Part shown: piece after piece, positions 6,670 to 14,768 of the stretch
Numbering within the stretch: position 1 is the stretch's first letter
How the letters are laid out: each line of letters opens with the position of its first letter
Assembly (NCBI GenBank): GCA_900543525.1
Contig: UQRS01000017.1
Coordinates: 1-30,065 of the forward strand
Reading direction: 5' to 3'
Source: an uncultured Oscillospiraceae bacterium
GTDB taxonomy: Bacteria; Bacillota; Clostridia; Oscillospirales; Acutalibacteraceae
Length of the DNA stretch: 30,065 nt
Position numbers and translations under genes: made by a program
Notes under the pieces: generated by a model
What the model was told of the DNA's origin: nothing
The model's input: the letters and a program-made list of their open reading frames with translations, nothing else
The model's database searches: none

Positions 6670-8757
6670 ATGGATTTAATGATTCTGACGCCGATCGCGG
6701 CTGTCATCGCGCTGCTTTTTGTTGCCTATACGGCCAAAAAGCTGCTCGGCTACTCGACCGGCAACAGCAAAATGACCGAGATTTCAAATGCCATCAGCAA
6801 GGGCGCTTCGGCCTATCTCAAACGGCAGTACTCGGTCGTGCTTATCTTTTTCGCAGCGATGTTTGTTATCCTGGGCATTATGGCCTTCGCCGATCTGCTG
6901 ACGCCGTTTGTGCCCTTTGCCTTTGTCACCGGAGGCTTTTTCTCCGGCCTTTCGGGCTTTATCGGGATGAAGATTGCCACGGCCGCCAACGCCCGCACGG
7001 CCAACGCCGCGAGAGAGGGGCTCAACCGCGGACTCCGGGTTGCTTTCTCGGCCGGGTCGGTTATGGGCTTTACGGTCGTCGGCCTCGGCCTTCTGGATCT
7101 TTCGGTCTGGTATTTTCTGCTCAAACTGGCTTTCAAGCTCCCGATTGAGGAGATTACGGGCGCTATGCTGACCTTCGGCATGGGCGCCTCCTCCATGGCG
7201 CTGTTTGCCCGTGTGGGCGGCGGCGTCTTTACCAAAGCGGCCGACGTCGGCGCCGACCTGGTCGGCAAGGTAGAGGCCGGCATTCCGGAGGATGATCCCC
7301 GCAACCCGGCGGTCATTGCCGACAATGTGGGAGATAATGTCGGCGACGTCGCCGGCATGGGCGCCGATTTGTATGAATCCTATGTCGGATCGATTATCTC
7401 GGCCTCCGCGCTGGGCGTTGCGGCCTTTTCGACCATCGACAGCGTGGACGGCATCCGCGCCGTGACCATCCCGATGGTTATGGCGGCGCTTGGGGTAATT
7501 GCTTCGATTATTGGCACCTTCCTCGTCCGCACGGGGGAGAACACCGATCAAAAGACCCTGCTCAAGGCGCTGCGCCGCGGTACCTATTTCAGCGCCGTCG
7601 CCATTGCCATCGCCTCCTTCCCGCTGGTCTGGACCATGCTGGGAAAGGAGTTTTTGGGCATCTACGGCGCGATTCTCTCCGGCCTGATTGCCGGGGTGCT
7701 GATCGGCGTTTCGACTGAGTATTTTACTTCCGATTCCTACCGGCCGACCCGCAAGCTGGCCGAGGCCTCCAAAACCGGGGCGGCTACCCTGATTATCAGC
7801 GGCCTCTCCCTCGGCATGATGTCGACCTTTGTTCCGGTGCTGATTATTGCGGCTTCGGTTCTGATTTCCTTCTTTGTGTCGGGCGGTACGATTGACAACC
7901 CCGCCCTCGGTCTGTACGGCATCGCCATCTCGGCCGTCGGAATGCTGTCCACCCTTGGTATCACGCTGGCTACCGACGCTTATGGCCCGGTGGCCGATAA
8001 CGCCGGCGGCATTGCCGAGATGGCCGGCCTCGATCCGGAGGTTCGCCGCCGCACCGACGCCCTCGACAGCCTGGGCAACACCACCGCCGCGACCGGCAAG
8101 GGCTTTGCCATCGGCTCGGCTGCGCTGACTGCGCTGGCGCTGATTGCCTCCTACAAAACCAAGGTGGAGGGACTCGGGGGAGAGTTTAACCTGAATATCA
8201 TGAACCCGCAGGTTTTGATCGGCCTCTTTATCGGCGCCTGCCTGCCCTTTGTCTTTGCCGCGCTCACGATGGAGTCGGTCGGCAAGGCGGCTCAGAGCAT
8301 CGTGGTGGAGGTTCGCCGCCAGTTCCGGGAGATTGCCGGGCTGATGGAAGGCACCGCCAAGCCGGATTATGAGCGCTGCGTTTCACTCTGCACCTCCTCC
8401 GCTTTGAAGGAGATGATCGCACCGACCCTGATTGCGGTGGTTACGCCGATCGTCGTCGGACTGATCCTCGGGATCAACGGCGTCGCCGGCCTGCTGGCCG
8501 GAGCGACGGTCACCGGCTTTTTGATGGCGATTCTGATGTCCAACTCGGGCGGCGCATGGGACAACGCGAAGAAGTATATCGAGGCGGGGAATCTCGGCGG
8601 CAAGGGCAGCGAAAATCACAAGGCCGCCGTGGTTGGCGACACGGTCGGCGACCCGCTGAAGGATACTTCCGGTCCGTCGATCAATATTCTGATCAAGCTG
8701 CTTTCGATGGTTTCGATTGTTTTTGCCGCCGTGGTGGTTAATTTCAGCCTGATGTAA
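6670..8757 (+). CDS. hppA: Membrane-bound K+-dependent ion-translocating pyrophosphatase
   Basis: Integral membrane pump (about 16 helices, 695 residues) that couples pyrophosphate hydrolysis to H+ or Na+ export. The substrate-binding block GGGVFTKAADVGADLVGK plus the paired acidic motifs DDPRNP and DNVGDNVGD lie around residues 180-230, and the C-terminal DTVGDPLKDTSGPS is intact. GNTTAATGKG at 469-478 has Ala 473 and Gly 476, the combination found in K+-dependent enzymes (K+-independent ones have Lys and Thr). DLYES at 233-237 places Glu 236 as in Na+-pumping and related bacterial enzymes, so the pumped ion could be Na+, H+ or both. ATG 6670 has AAAGGGGAG upstream; upstream in-frame codons lack a ribosome site. 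Confidence 0.95.
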   Translation: MDLMILTPIAAVIALLFVAYTAKKLLGYSTGNSKMTEISNAISKGASAYLKRQYSVVLIFFAAMFVILGIMAFADLLTPFVPFAFVTGGFFSGLSGFIGMKIATAANARTANAAREGLNRGLRVAFSAGSVMGFTVVGLGLLDLSVWYFLLKLAFKLPIEEITGAMLTFGMGASSMALFARVGGGVFTKAADVGADLVGKVEAGIPEDDPRNPAVIADNVGDNVGDVAGMGADLYESYVGSIISASALGVAAFSTIDSVDGIRAVTIPMVMAALGVIASIIGTFLVRTGENTDQKTLLKALRRGTYFSAVAIAIASFPLVWTMLGKEFLGIYGAILSGLIAGVLIGVSTEYFTSDSYRPTRKLAEASKTGAATLIISGLSLGMMSTFVPVLIIAASVLISFFVSGGTIDNPALGLYGIAISAVGMLSTLGITLATDAYGPVADNAGGIAEMAGLDPEVRRRTDALDSLGNTTAATGKGFAIGSAALTALALIASYKTKVEGLGGEFNLNIMNPQVLIGLFIGACLPFVFAALTMESVGKAAQSIVVEVRRQFREIAGLMEGTAKPDYERCVSLCTSSALKEMIAPTLIAVVTPIVVGLILGINGVAGLLAGATVTGFLMAILMSNSGGAWDNAKKYIEAGNLGGKGSENHKAAVVGDTVGDPLKDTSGPSINILIKLLSMVSIVFAAVVVNFSLM

Positions 8758-8830
8758 TTCGCCGCCTCCCTGCGAAAAACGAGCCTTTTCCCTTGGCCGG
8801 AGACAAATCCCGGCCGGGGTTCGGCAAATT

Positions 8831-8846
8831 CCGTTTTCGAAAACGG
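8831..8846. repeat. Perfect 16-bp palindrome
   Basis: CCGTTTTCGAAAACGG reads the same on both strands. It could be an operator or the stem of a small cruciform. No promoter overlaps it, so its role is unknown. Confidence 0.6.
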
Positions 8847-8880
8847 CGGCGCAGCTGCCGATTGGCTTTCGAAGGATTTT

Positions 8881-8915
8881 GAGGGTCGCCGCAAAAAGTT
8901 TTCGCGGCGGCCCTC
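8881..8915. repeat. Intergenic stem-loop with GC outer and AT inner stem
   Basis: Left arm GAGGGTCGCCGCAAAA pairs with TTTTCGCGGCGGCCCTC through the outer GAGGG/CCCTC, a CGCCGC/GCGGCG block with one G-T pair, a one-base bulge and an A/T inner part. It is not followed by a T run, so it is not a simple terminator. It has the look of a dispersed intergenic palindromic element, but only one copy is visible here. Confidence 0.5.
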
Positions 8916-9125
8916 CAGCCTTTTGCCGGGCGCTGCCCTCCGCTTTTTTTGAAAGGGAACGCCGCACCGAATGTGTATGCGGTATCGTCCGGCCTTTCGC
9001 GCGGATCTGCTCCACAATTTTCTGTGGTTGGACGGGCTTATCGTACCAGTATATGGATAGATCACAATTAAGAAACCGGTTTTTTGTGCAAAGTAACACT
9101 TTTTTTCAATAAATAATTTTAGATA

Positions 9126-9154
9126 TTGTATTTCATTTCTAACTGTGATAATAT
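9126..9154 (+). promoter_or_regulatory. Candidate promoter of the dockerin surface protein
   Basis: TTGTAT (9126-9131), 17 bp, TAATAT (9149-9154), in a strongly AT-rich stretch about 40 bases upstream of the start codon. A GATAAT overlapping the -10 is an alternative with a 15-bp spacer. Confidence 0.5.
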
Positions 9155-9193
9155 AAATTAGAATCCAAATTTAGCGTTATGGAGGTAAAAATC

Positions 9194-10108
9194 ATGAAGA
9201 AGATGGTCAGCTTTTTATTAGCTGGAACGCTTGTGATAAGCTGTTTCGCCTTTCCGGCATCCGCTAAGATTATCGATGGGGACGGCCCGATATTTGACTC
9301 GAACGACGCTTACTCCGGCCTGATCGACGGGGAGGGCCCGACCGAAGAGCGGGACGATGATTTTCCCGACACGCTGGCGCAGCCTGTGATTGAGCAGATT
9401 GCCGCGCTGGGTGAAATTACCTCTCTCGACCAGAAGGCTGCTGTAGAGGCTGTCCGTGCCGCTTATGAAAAATTGACCGACGCGCAGAAGGCTTTTGTAT
9501 CCAACTATGCCGATCTGCAGGCGGCCGAGGCAAAGATTGCCGATCTGACCGCTGCGAAGGTTGTCATTGATCAGATCGCCGCTCTGGGTGAGATTACCCT
9601 TGCGAAGGAAGACGCTGTGAAGGCCGCTCGCGCCGCTTATGACGCGCTGACCGACGCACAGAAGGCGCTGGTTACCAACGAGAAAACGCTGGCCGACGCC
9701 GAGAAGAAAATTGCCGATCTCAAGGCGGACAAGGCTGCTGCGGACGCTGTTGTAGCGCAGATTGACGCGCTTGGCGAGATTACCTCTTACGACCAGAAGG
9801 CGAGCGTCGACGCCGCGCGGGAAGCTTATGACAAGCTGACCGACGCGCAGAAGAAGCTGGTTCCCAAGGCCTCTGTTGACGCGCTGGAGGCTGCTGAGGC
9901 GGCCATTGCCAAGCTGGCTGTAAAGCTCGGCGACGTTGATAACGACGGCAAGGTGACCGTCTCCGACGTTGTGCTGCTGCGTAAGCTGATCGTGGCCGGC
10001 AGCTGGACCGATCGCGAGTTCGCGGCCGGTAACCTCGATGACTCGGATGAGAATCTGACCGTTTCCGACGTTGTGGCGCTGCGCGCTCTGATTGTCGCCG
10101 GTGCGTAA
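9194..10108 (+). CDS. Secreted helical-repeat protein with C-terminal dockerin-like module
   Basis: 304 residues. A signal peptide (residues 1-24, hydrophobic core then PASA before Lys 25) marks export. A short acidic segment carries two copies of a DG(D/E)GP motif. Then come three helical repeats of about 60 residues (starting near 65, 126 and 190), each with the pattern I..I.ALGEIT....A...AR.AY..LTDAQK.LV and a hydrophilic helix. The C terminus (248-304) is a two-repeat dockerin-like module: DVDNDGKVTVSDVV with EF-hand-like Ca2+ spacing, then DDSDENLTVSDVV. I infer a cell-surface or cellulosome-like adaptor or spacer; it has no catalytic motif. GGAGG eight bases before ATG 9194 fixes the start. 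Single gene between a promoter and a strong terminator. Confidence 0.88.
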   Translation: MKKMVSFLLAGTLVISCFAFPASAKIIDGDGPIFDSNDAYSGLIDGEGPTEERDDDFPDTLAQPVIEQIAALGEITSLDQKAAVEAVRAAYEKLTDAQKAFVSNYADLQAAEAKIADLTAAKVVIDQIAALGEITLAKEDAVKAARAAYDALTDAQKALVTNEKTLADAEKKIADLKADKAAADAVVAQIDALGEITSYDQKASVDAAREAYDKLTDAQKKLVPKASVDALEAAEAAIAKLAVKLGDVDNDGKVTVSDVVLLRKLIVAGSWTDREFAAGNLDDSDENLTVSDVVALRALIVAGA

Positions 10109-10129
10109 GGATTTGTAAATGCACTTTTA

Positions 10130-10173
10130 AACAGGGATAAGAATCTGTTACGGATTCCTATCCCTGTTTTTTT
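10130..10173 (+). terminator. Strong Rho-independent terminator of the dockerin gene
   Basis: Arms 10130-10145 and 10153-10168 pair over 16 positions with one A-C mismatch around a 7-nt loop and run straight into a seven-T tract (10167-10173). It begins 21 bases after the stop codon. Confidence 0.93.
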
Positions 10174-10181
10174 GCGAAAAA

Positions 10182-10307
10182 TCCGCTCGTCCGTCCGCTC
10201 ATCTGCTCGTCCGGGTTTAGAGAGTTACCCGATTCCCCGACTGCCCGATCATCCGACCATCCAACCATCTGGCGATCCGGTCCTCCGACGATCCGCTCAC
10301 TCGTTCG
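10182..10307. repeat. Degenerate 8-bp tandem repeat array 1
   Basis: From 10228 to 10307 ten consecutive 8-mers keep register: the first are CCCGATTC, CCCGACTG, CCCGATCA, TCCGACCA and TCCAACCA; later ones include TCCGACGA and TCCGCTCA. The consensus is about YCCGAYCA (opposite strand TGRTCGGR). Units at 10182-10217 belong to the same series, with one 4-base half unit. A weaker 8-base rhythm seems to continue to about 10450. The 8-base period rules out coding constraint. No protein or RNA function is apparent. Confidence 0.75.
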
Positions 10308-10566
10308 TAGGGCGGCGCGGCCGTCTGCTTGCAGAGTTGTCCGCTCACAGGGCTGCTCCGTCCGTCTTGCCAAGGTCAACGGACGACGGTTTGCCCGCTC
10401 GTCCGGTCGTAGGACTGCGCGGGCTTTCGGTCAATCGGATGCCCGGACGGCATTTTTGCGCGGCGATGGGGTGGCTGTGCTTGGCCGGTTGTGCGGATTT
10501 CAGCCTCAAACCGCCGTATAAATTTTATCCTGTTTTGACAGAATATGAGTTTTCTTTGAATTCTCA

Positions 10567-10595
10567 TTGACAAAAACCCAAAGAACGAATACAAT
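10567..10595 (+). promoter_or_regulatory. Consensus promoter of the Na+/phosphate symporter
   Basis: TTGACA (10567-10572), 17 bp, TACAAT (10590-10595). The expected start is near 10602, about 375 bases upstream of the symporter ATG, so the transcript would carry a long untranslated leader. Confidence 0.75.
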
Positions 10596-10754
10596 AAAAA
10601 TGTTCGGTTACAATATGCAGACATACCGTCAGCCGACCGGTGTAATTCCTCAAAGCGAAAGGATCTTCGGCATGGTGATTGCCTCCGGCTTGGCGTTGAC
10701 GGGAATCAGATAAGGGCTTGATGGATAAATAATGCCCGAACTTTGCGCCCCCTC

Positions 10755-10783
10755 GAATACACTGTATTCCCTGCGGGTTTTTT
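10755..10783 (+). terminator. Possible attenuator in the symporter leader
   Basis: GAATAC (10755-10760) pairs with GTATTC (10764-10769) around a 3-nt loop, followed by CCTGCGGG and six Ts (10778-10783). The stem is short for a terminator, but its place inside a long leader makes conditional termination plausible. Confidence 0.35.
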
Positions 10784-10977
10784 ATTATCTGCATATCCCC
10801 GCTCCCTTCGGCACCGGCAGGTGAAATGATGGGAGACTTTGACAGCGCGCCGAATTTTTGTGCTGCCGCATTTTTTGAAAATGCCGGTTCTAAGCAGCGC
10901 GTCCCTTGTGCGTTTTGGGAAAGCGGATGCTTTTTTTCTGCGTGCATTCTACATTTGAGAGGAATAGGAGGCAGTGT

Positions 10978-12759
10978 ATGGATATCTTTTCGGTGTTTAC
11001 ACTGTTTGGAGGATTGGCCTTTTTCCTGTACGGCATGCATGTCATGTCTGCCGGGCTGGAGAAGGTTGCCGGGGGTCGGCTGGAGCACACACTCAAGCAG
11101 ATGACCTCCAATCGGTTTAAAAGCTTGCTTCTCGGCGCGGGTATCACCATCGCCATTCAGTCCTCTTCCGCGATGACGGTTATGCTGGTTGGCCTGGTCA
11201 ACTCGGGGATCATGCAGCTGGGTCAAACCATCGGAGTGATTATGGGTTCGAACATCGGGACAACCCTGACCTCCTGGCTGCTGAGCCTTTCGGGAATTGA
11301 GAGCGACAACCTGTTTATCCGTATGCTGAAGCCGACCTCCTTTTCTCCGATTATCGCGTTGGTCGGCATTGTGCTCATCATGGCCTCCAAAAGCAGCCGG
11401 AAGAAGGATGTCGGCACCATTCTGGTCGGGTTTTCCGTCCTGATGACCGGCATGACCTTTATGAGCGATTCGGTCAGTCCGCTGGCCGATCTGCCGGAAT
11501 TTCAGTCGATGCTGACCGCCTTTACAAACCCGCTGCTCGGCGTTGCGGTGGGTGCGGTCTTCACCGGCGTGATTCAAAGCTCGGCCGCCTCGGTCGGCGT
11601 GCTGCAGGCCATCTCCATGACCGGCGGCCTGACCTACGGCATGGCGCTCCCCATCGTCATGGGGCAGAATATCGGCACCTGCGTGACGGCGCTGCTTTCC
11701 AGTATCGGAGTGAATAAAAACGCCAAGCGTGTTGCCGTGGTGCATATTTATTTTAACCTTATCGGTACGATTATCGGCCTCTGCGCCTTTTTCGGCCTCA
11801 ATGCCATATTTGACTTTTCCTTTATGGATAAGGCGGTCAGCCCGGTTTCTATCGCCTTTTTGCACAGCGCCTTTAACGTGCTCACCACTGCGCTGCTTCT
11901 GCCCTTCACCAAGCAGCTGGAGAAGCTGGCGCTCATTACCATACCCGACAAATCGGACGGCCAGGGCAAGGAAAAATACACCCTCATCGACCAGCGGCTG
12001 TTCAATACGCCTTCTTTCGCCGTGGCCGAGAGCCACAACGCCACCGTTCGGATGGCCAAGCTGGCGCGGGACACAATGCTGGAGGCCATCTCTCTTTTGC
12101 AGACGTATAATGCGAAATCGGCCGAGCGTATCCTCAAAAACGAGAAAAAGATTGATATGTATGAGGATGAGCTGGGCACATGTCTTGTCAAGCTGAGCGG
12201 GCGGGAGCTGTCGGACAACGACAGTCATGAGATTTTCAAGCTTCTGCACACCATTGGAGATTTTGAGCGCATTGGCGACCATGCGGTCAACCTTGTCAAT
12301 GTCGCGAAGGAGATGCACACTAAGGGCGTGCATTTCTCCCACTACGCGGCGGACGAGTTGAAGGTGATTACCGACGCGCTGTGCGAGATTCTGGATATCA
12401 CCGTCTCGGCGTTCGAGTCGGGAGACATCCCGCTCGCCACCCGGGTTGAGCCGCTGGAGCAGGTGATCGACCTCCTGATTTCGGAGGTAAAGACGCGCCA
12501 TGTCGGCCGCCTGCAGAACAAAGACTGCACCATCGAGCTGGGCTTTATCTTCTCCGATATTCTGAACAACTACGAGCGGGTTTCCGACCACTGCTCCAAC
12601 ATTGCGGTATGTATGATTCAGGTGAAGGAGAACGCCTTTGACACCCACGTCTATCTGAACGAGGTCAAGACCTCCGGCCAGCCGGCCTTTACGGAGGAGT
12701 ATGACAACTATCTGGACAAATACACCCTGCCGGATGAAGGCAATCTTCTCCCCGGGTGA
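10978..12759 (+). CDS. Na+/phosphate cotransporter family protein with C-terminal PhoU-like domain
   Basis: 593 residues. The N-terminal part (about 1-320) holds two Na/Pi cotransporter repeats, each with the typical QSSSAMT or QSSAASV signature (residues near 61-67 and 201-206) and glycine-rich helices, in an inner-membrane location. The C-terminal part (about 350-560) is a charged all-helical PhoU-like domain with repeated E/D-rich patterns such as HTIGDFERIGDHA and NYERVSDHCSN, the metal-binding style of PhoU. It imports phosphate, or a similar anion, with Na+. ATG 10978 lies six bases after AGGAGG. A bidirectional terminator follows. Confidence 0.9.
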   Translation: MDIFSVFTLFGGLAFFLYGMHVMSAGLEKVAGGRLEHTLKQMTSNRFKSLLLGAGITIAIQSSSAMTVMLVGLVNSGIMQLGQTIGVIMGSNIGTTLTSWLLSLSGIESDNLFIRMLKPTSFSPIIALVGIVLIMASKSSRKKDVGTILVGFSVLMTGMTFMSDSVSPLADLPEFQSMLTAFTNPLLGVAVGAVFTGVIQSSAASVGVLQAISMTGGLTYGMALPIVMGQNIGTCVTALLSSIGVNKNAKRVAVVHIYFNLIGTIIGLCAFFGLNAIFDFSFMDKAVSPVSIAFLHSAFNVLTTALLLPFTKQLEKLALITIPDKSDGQGKEKYTLIDQRLFNTPSFAVAESHNATVRMAKLARDTMLEAISLLQTYNAKSAERILKNEKKIDMYEDELGTCLVKLSGRELSDNDSHEIFKLLHTIGDFERIGDHAVNLVNVAKEMHTKGVHFSHYAADELKVITDALCEILDITVSAFESGDIPLATRVEPLEQVIDLLISEVKTRHVGRLQNKDCTIELGFIFSDILNNYERVSDHCSNIAVCMIQVKENAFDTHVYLNEVKTSGQPAFTEEYDNYLDKYTLPDEGNLLPG

Positions 12760-12771
12760 TTCGATGAACCG

Positions 12772-12815
12772 ATAAAAAACCGGACAGGATGCTGCGGCGT
12801 CCTGCCCGTTTTTTT
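12772..12815. terminator. Bidirectional terminator between convergent genes
   Basis: The stem CGGACAGGATGC with GCGTCCTGCCCG (12781-12808, one A-C mismatch, one G-T pair, 4-nt loop) is followed by seven Ts on the plus strand and, on the minus strand, by GG and six Ts (A run 12774-12779). It serves both the symporter gene and the minus-strand cassette ending at 12827. Confidence 0.88.
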
Positions 12816-12826
12816 ATGGCTTTTAT

Positions 12827-13492
12827 TCAAACGTGAAATTTGCGGATGATAACCTCTTTAATATCCCGCCATTCAAAAAGCAGGATCGCTGCAATCGAAA
12901 TCACGCTCACCATGATGCAGAGGATGGATGGAATCGCCGTGTGCAGCAATCCCGTCAGCACGAAAATGATGGGGATCACCCCGTATACCGAGTCGAGAAT
13001 GAGATAGAAAACCAGCTCTCTGGCCGGGATTTTCAAAATTTTCGAGAGGATGTACATCGACCCCATCGACGCCATGCAGGAGCACGGCAGAACATAGTCC
13101 AGCGACCAGCCTCTCCACCCGGTGGCGAGATCCCAGAGCACCGCCAGCACCGTGATTAAAAAAAGCTGCCAGGCGATGTTTTTTAAGATGTGGCTGCGTT
13201 TGGAGACGGCAACCGCCAGCGTGAGCCAGGAGCAGATCAGCCCGGCCGAAACGAAGAGCGACCACCACACGCCGGGGGAGACAATGGCATTGACCGCTGT
13301 GCTGACTGCAATGCCGGCGATTACAACAAAGCTGATCAGCCGCAAAAGAAAATGCCGGCTGTACCGGGGCGGCGGTACGATTGGATAAAGCTGCGTTTCA
13401 GGCTCCCCCTCCCCGGTGAGCGCGCCGCCGCAGAGGGGACAGCGCTGCCGTTCTCCGAGAATGTGCACCTTGCAGCTATTGCAAAACAGCAT
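12827..13492 (-). CDS. Zinc-ribbon membrane protein, resembles DUF6320
   Basis: 221 residues. It starts with a small zinc ribbon (Cys 4, 7, 18, 21: CNSC and CPLC), then a Pro-rich linker (YPIVPPPRYS), then about six hydrophobic segments from residue 48 onward, ending in a short basic cytoplasmic tail. This architecture matches the uncharacterised DUF6320 family, which I recall occurring beside AATase-like acyltransferases and alpha/beta hydrolases, exactly as here. Function unknown; possibly a membrane anchor or partner of those enzymes. ATG 13492 has GGAAAGGTG upstream. It lies 24 bp after the acyltransferase gene as the last gene of the operon. Confidence 0.8.
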   Translation of the reverse strand: MLFCNSCKVHILGERQRCPLCGGALTGEGEPETQLYPIVPPPRYSRHFLLRLISFVVIAGIAVSTAVNAIVSPGVWWSLFVSAGLICSWLTLAVAVSKRSHILKNIAWQLFLITVLAVLWDLATGWRGWSLDYVLPCSCMASMGSMYILSKILKIPARELVFYLILDSVYGVIPIIFVLTGLLHTAIPSILCIMVSVISIAAILLFEWRDIKEVIIRKFHV

Positions 13493-13516
13493 GGAAATTC
13501 ACCTTTCCTTTCGGGC

Positions 13517-14764
13517 TTACGCTTCATTTGTGCTGACCGCGACATCCACTCCGAGCGCCGCCAGCCGGCGCAGAAAGCAGCGTTCGATCGCCGGACTTTC
13601 AAAAGCCGAGGTGAACCCGAGGCTCATCACATTTCCGCAGGTGCAAAGGCAGAGCTGGAGCTTGAGCGTGCTTGCAAAAACGCCCATGCTCCGGATATAG
13701 GGGAGCATCTCCTCCGGGAGGCGGACAACCCCCACGTTGGAGAGGACGGCGGTGCACCGGCGGTCGGCGATATGCCGCGCCCGGCGAAGTACAAAATTTT
13801 TAAGCGGCAGCGGCGCAATCCGGGCAATCGGATTGTGCTCCAGCGCGGTCAGGGCATGCATCCGCTGCGCCAGCTTCTCCGGCGTCAGCTCAGCCTTAAA
13901 ATCGGCCGAAACGGCCGCGATGACCTCCTCGAGAGAGGGGGTCTGCCCCAACCGGACGCCGGTCGAGATCATGCCGAAAAAGTTGGTGGCCGTATCGGAC
14001 GGAAAATAATTCCGCAGATTGACCGGAACATTCAGCACGACCGGCCGCCGCTTTTCGCGCAGCGAGAGGTTCTCCCCGATCGAGAGGATGAAAAGCGCGG
14101 TTAAAAAGACCGTCACGGTTGCGCCGTGCGCGGCGGCCAGACGACGAATCTGGTCGGCCGGAACCCGCGCGTCTATAATGCGGATGGTGTCGCCCTCCCG
14201 CTTGGCGCCGGTCAGCAGCGCCGCCTTTTCCCCCTTCGGCCGGCGGCCGCCCTTTTGATAATATTTGGCAAAGCCGTCCTGCGCCTTTTCGGATACCGGC
14301 GCGCTTTGGGGCGGCTGCAGGCCGGCCAGAGCCTCCGGATGCCGCAGGTTGAGGTATGCATGCAGCAGGGCGGTTAAAAAGGAGATTGCGCCGGTTCCGT
14401 CGGTCAGAACGTGGAAAAATTCAAGATTGATCTTGGTTTTATAAAAGGTGACCTCAAACAGCAGAGACTGATGGCTTCCGTCGTACAGCGAGGTGCAGGG
14501 GTGCTTCACCTCCGGCCCGACCCGAGGTGTAAGGTCGCACTCCTCCAGATAATACCAGAAGGCGCCCCGCCGCATTACGCAGCGAAAAAGCGGAAAAAGC
14601 GCCAGCGCCTGCTCGAGGGCGGTCTGCAGCATATCCGGGTCGACCGGCTCGGTCAGCTCGGCCGAAAAGCGAAAAACCCGGGTGTCCGACTGTTCACTGG
14701 TGGATGGGAAAATTTTGGCGGCATTGTCCAGCCGCCGCCAGGCGCGTCGGCTTGCTTTCGGCAT
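13517..14764 (-). CDS. Condensation/AATase-like acyltransferase (HxxxDG)
   Basis: 415 residues. The central HVLTDG (His 118 to Gly 123) is the HxxxDG catalytic motif of the condensation, wax ester synthase, PapA and alcohol acetyltransferase superfamily, in which the His deprotonates an acceptor hydroxyl or amine. Other family-like features are the N-terminal LDNAAKIFPS, a mid-protein RRPVVLNVPVNLRNYFPS with the NLR and N-F segments of the second lobe, and a late SNVG strand. It probably acyl-transfers from an acyl-CoA to an unknown acceptor. ATG 14764 with GAGGAG about ten bases upstream was chosen over a longer frame start at 14836 that would overlap the hydrolase gene. The stop of the preceding gene is four bases away. 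Confidence 0.85.
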   Translation of the reverse strand: MPKASRRAWRRLDNAAKIFPSTSEQSDTRVFRFSAELTEPVDPDMLQTALEQALALFPLFRCVMRRGAFWYYLEECDLTPRVGPEVKHPCTSLYDGSHQSLLFEVTFYKTKINLEFFHVLTDGTGAISFLTALLHAYLNLRHPEALAGLQPPQSAPVSEKAQDGFAKYYQKGGRRPKGEKAALLTGAKREGDTIRIIDARVPADQIRRLAAAHGATVTVFLTALFILSIGENLSLREKRRPVVLNVPVNLRNYFPSDTATNFFGMISTGVRLGQTPSLEEVIAAVSADFKAELTPEKLAQRMHALTALEHNPIARIAPLPLKNFVLRRARHIADRRCTAVLSNVGVVRLPEEMLPYIRSMGVFASTLKLQLCLCTCGNVMSLGFTSAFESPAIERCFLRRLAALGVDVAVSTNEA

Positions 14765-14768
14765 GGCG

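Larger units (their letters stand above)
8758..9193. other. Intergenic region with palindromes, no gene
   Basis: No supported gene. It holds a perfect 16-bp palindrome (8831-8846), a long imperfect hairpin (8881-8915), a short GGGC/GCCC hairpin followed by a T run (about 8928-8950, a possible terminator for the pyrophosphatase gene), and then an AT-rich promoter region for the downstream surface protein. Small ORFs here lack ribosome sites. Confidence 0.5.
10109..10977. other. Long intergenic region: terminator, 8-bp repeat array, promoter, leader
   Basis: 868 bases without a supported gene. In order: terminator (10130-10173), degenerate 8-bp tandem repeats (10182-10307, with decayed continuation to about 10450), an AT-richer stretch, a consensus promoter (10567-10595), and a leader of about 375 nt before the phosphate symporter. 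Small ORFs across the repeats exist on both strands but lack ribosome sites and look like by-products of the repeat. Confidence 0.6.

Noticed and set aside
10182..10307. CRISPR array
   Set aside because: Units are 8 bp, degenerate and contiguous, without spacers, and no cas gene is present.
10158..10570. Small ORFs on both strands across repeat array 1
   Set aside because: They arise from the repeats, lack ribosome sites, and the 8-base period is incompatible with a selected reading frame.
10672..10713. 13-codon ORF in the symporter leader as a leader peptide
   Set aside because: The ribosome site (AAAGGA) is weak and there is no run of regulatory codons; too little to call.
10564..12648. 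694-residue minus-strand ORF opposite the Na+/phosphate symporter
   Set aside because: Its composition (His-, Gln- and Arg-rich) is that of an antisense frame, and the plus strand holds the symporter signatures.
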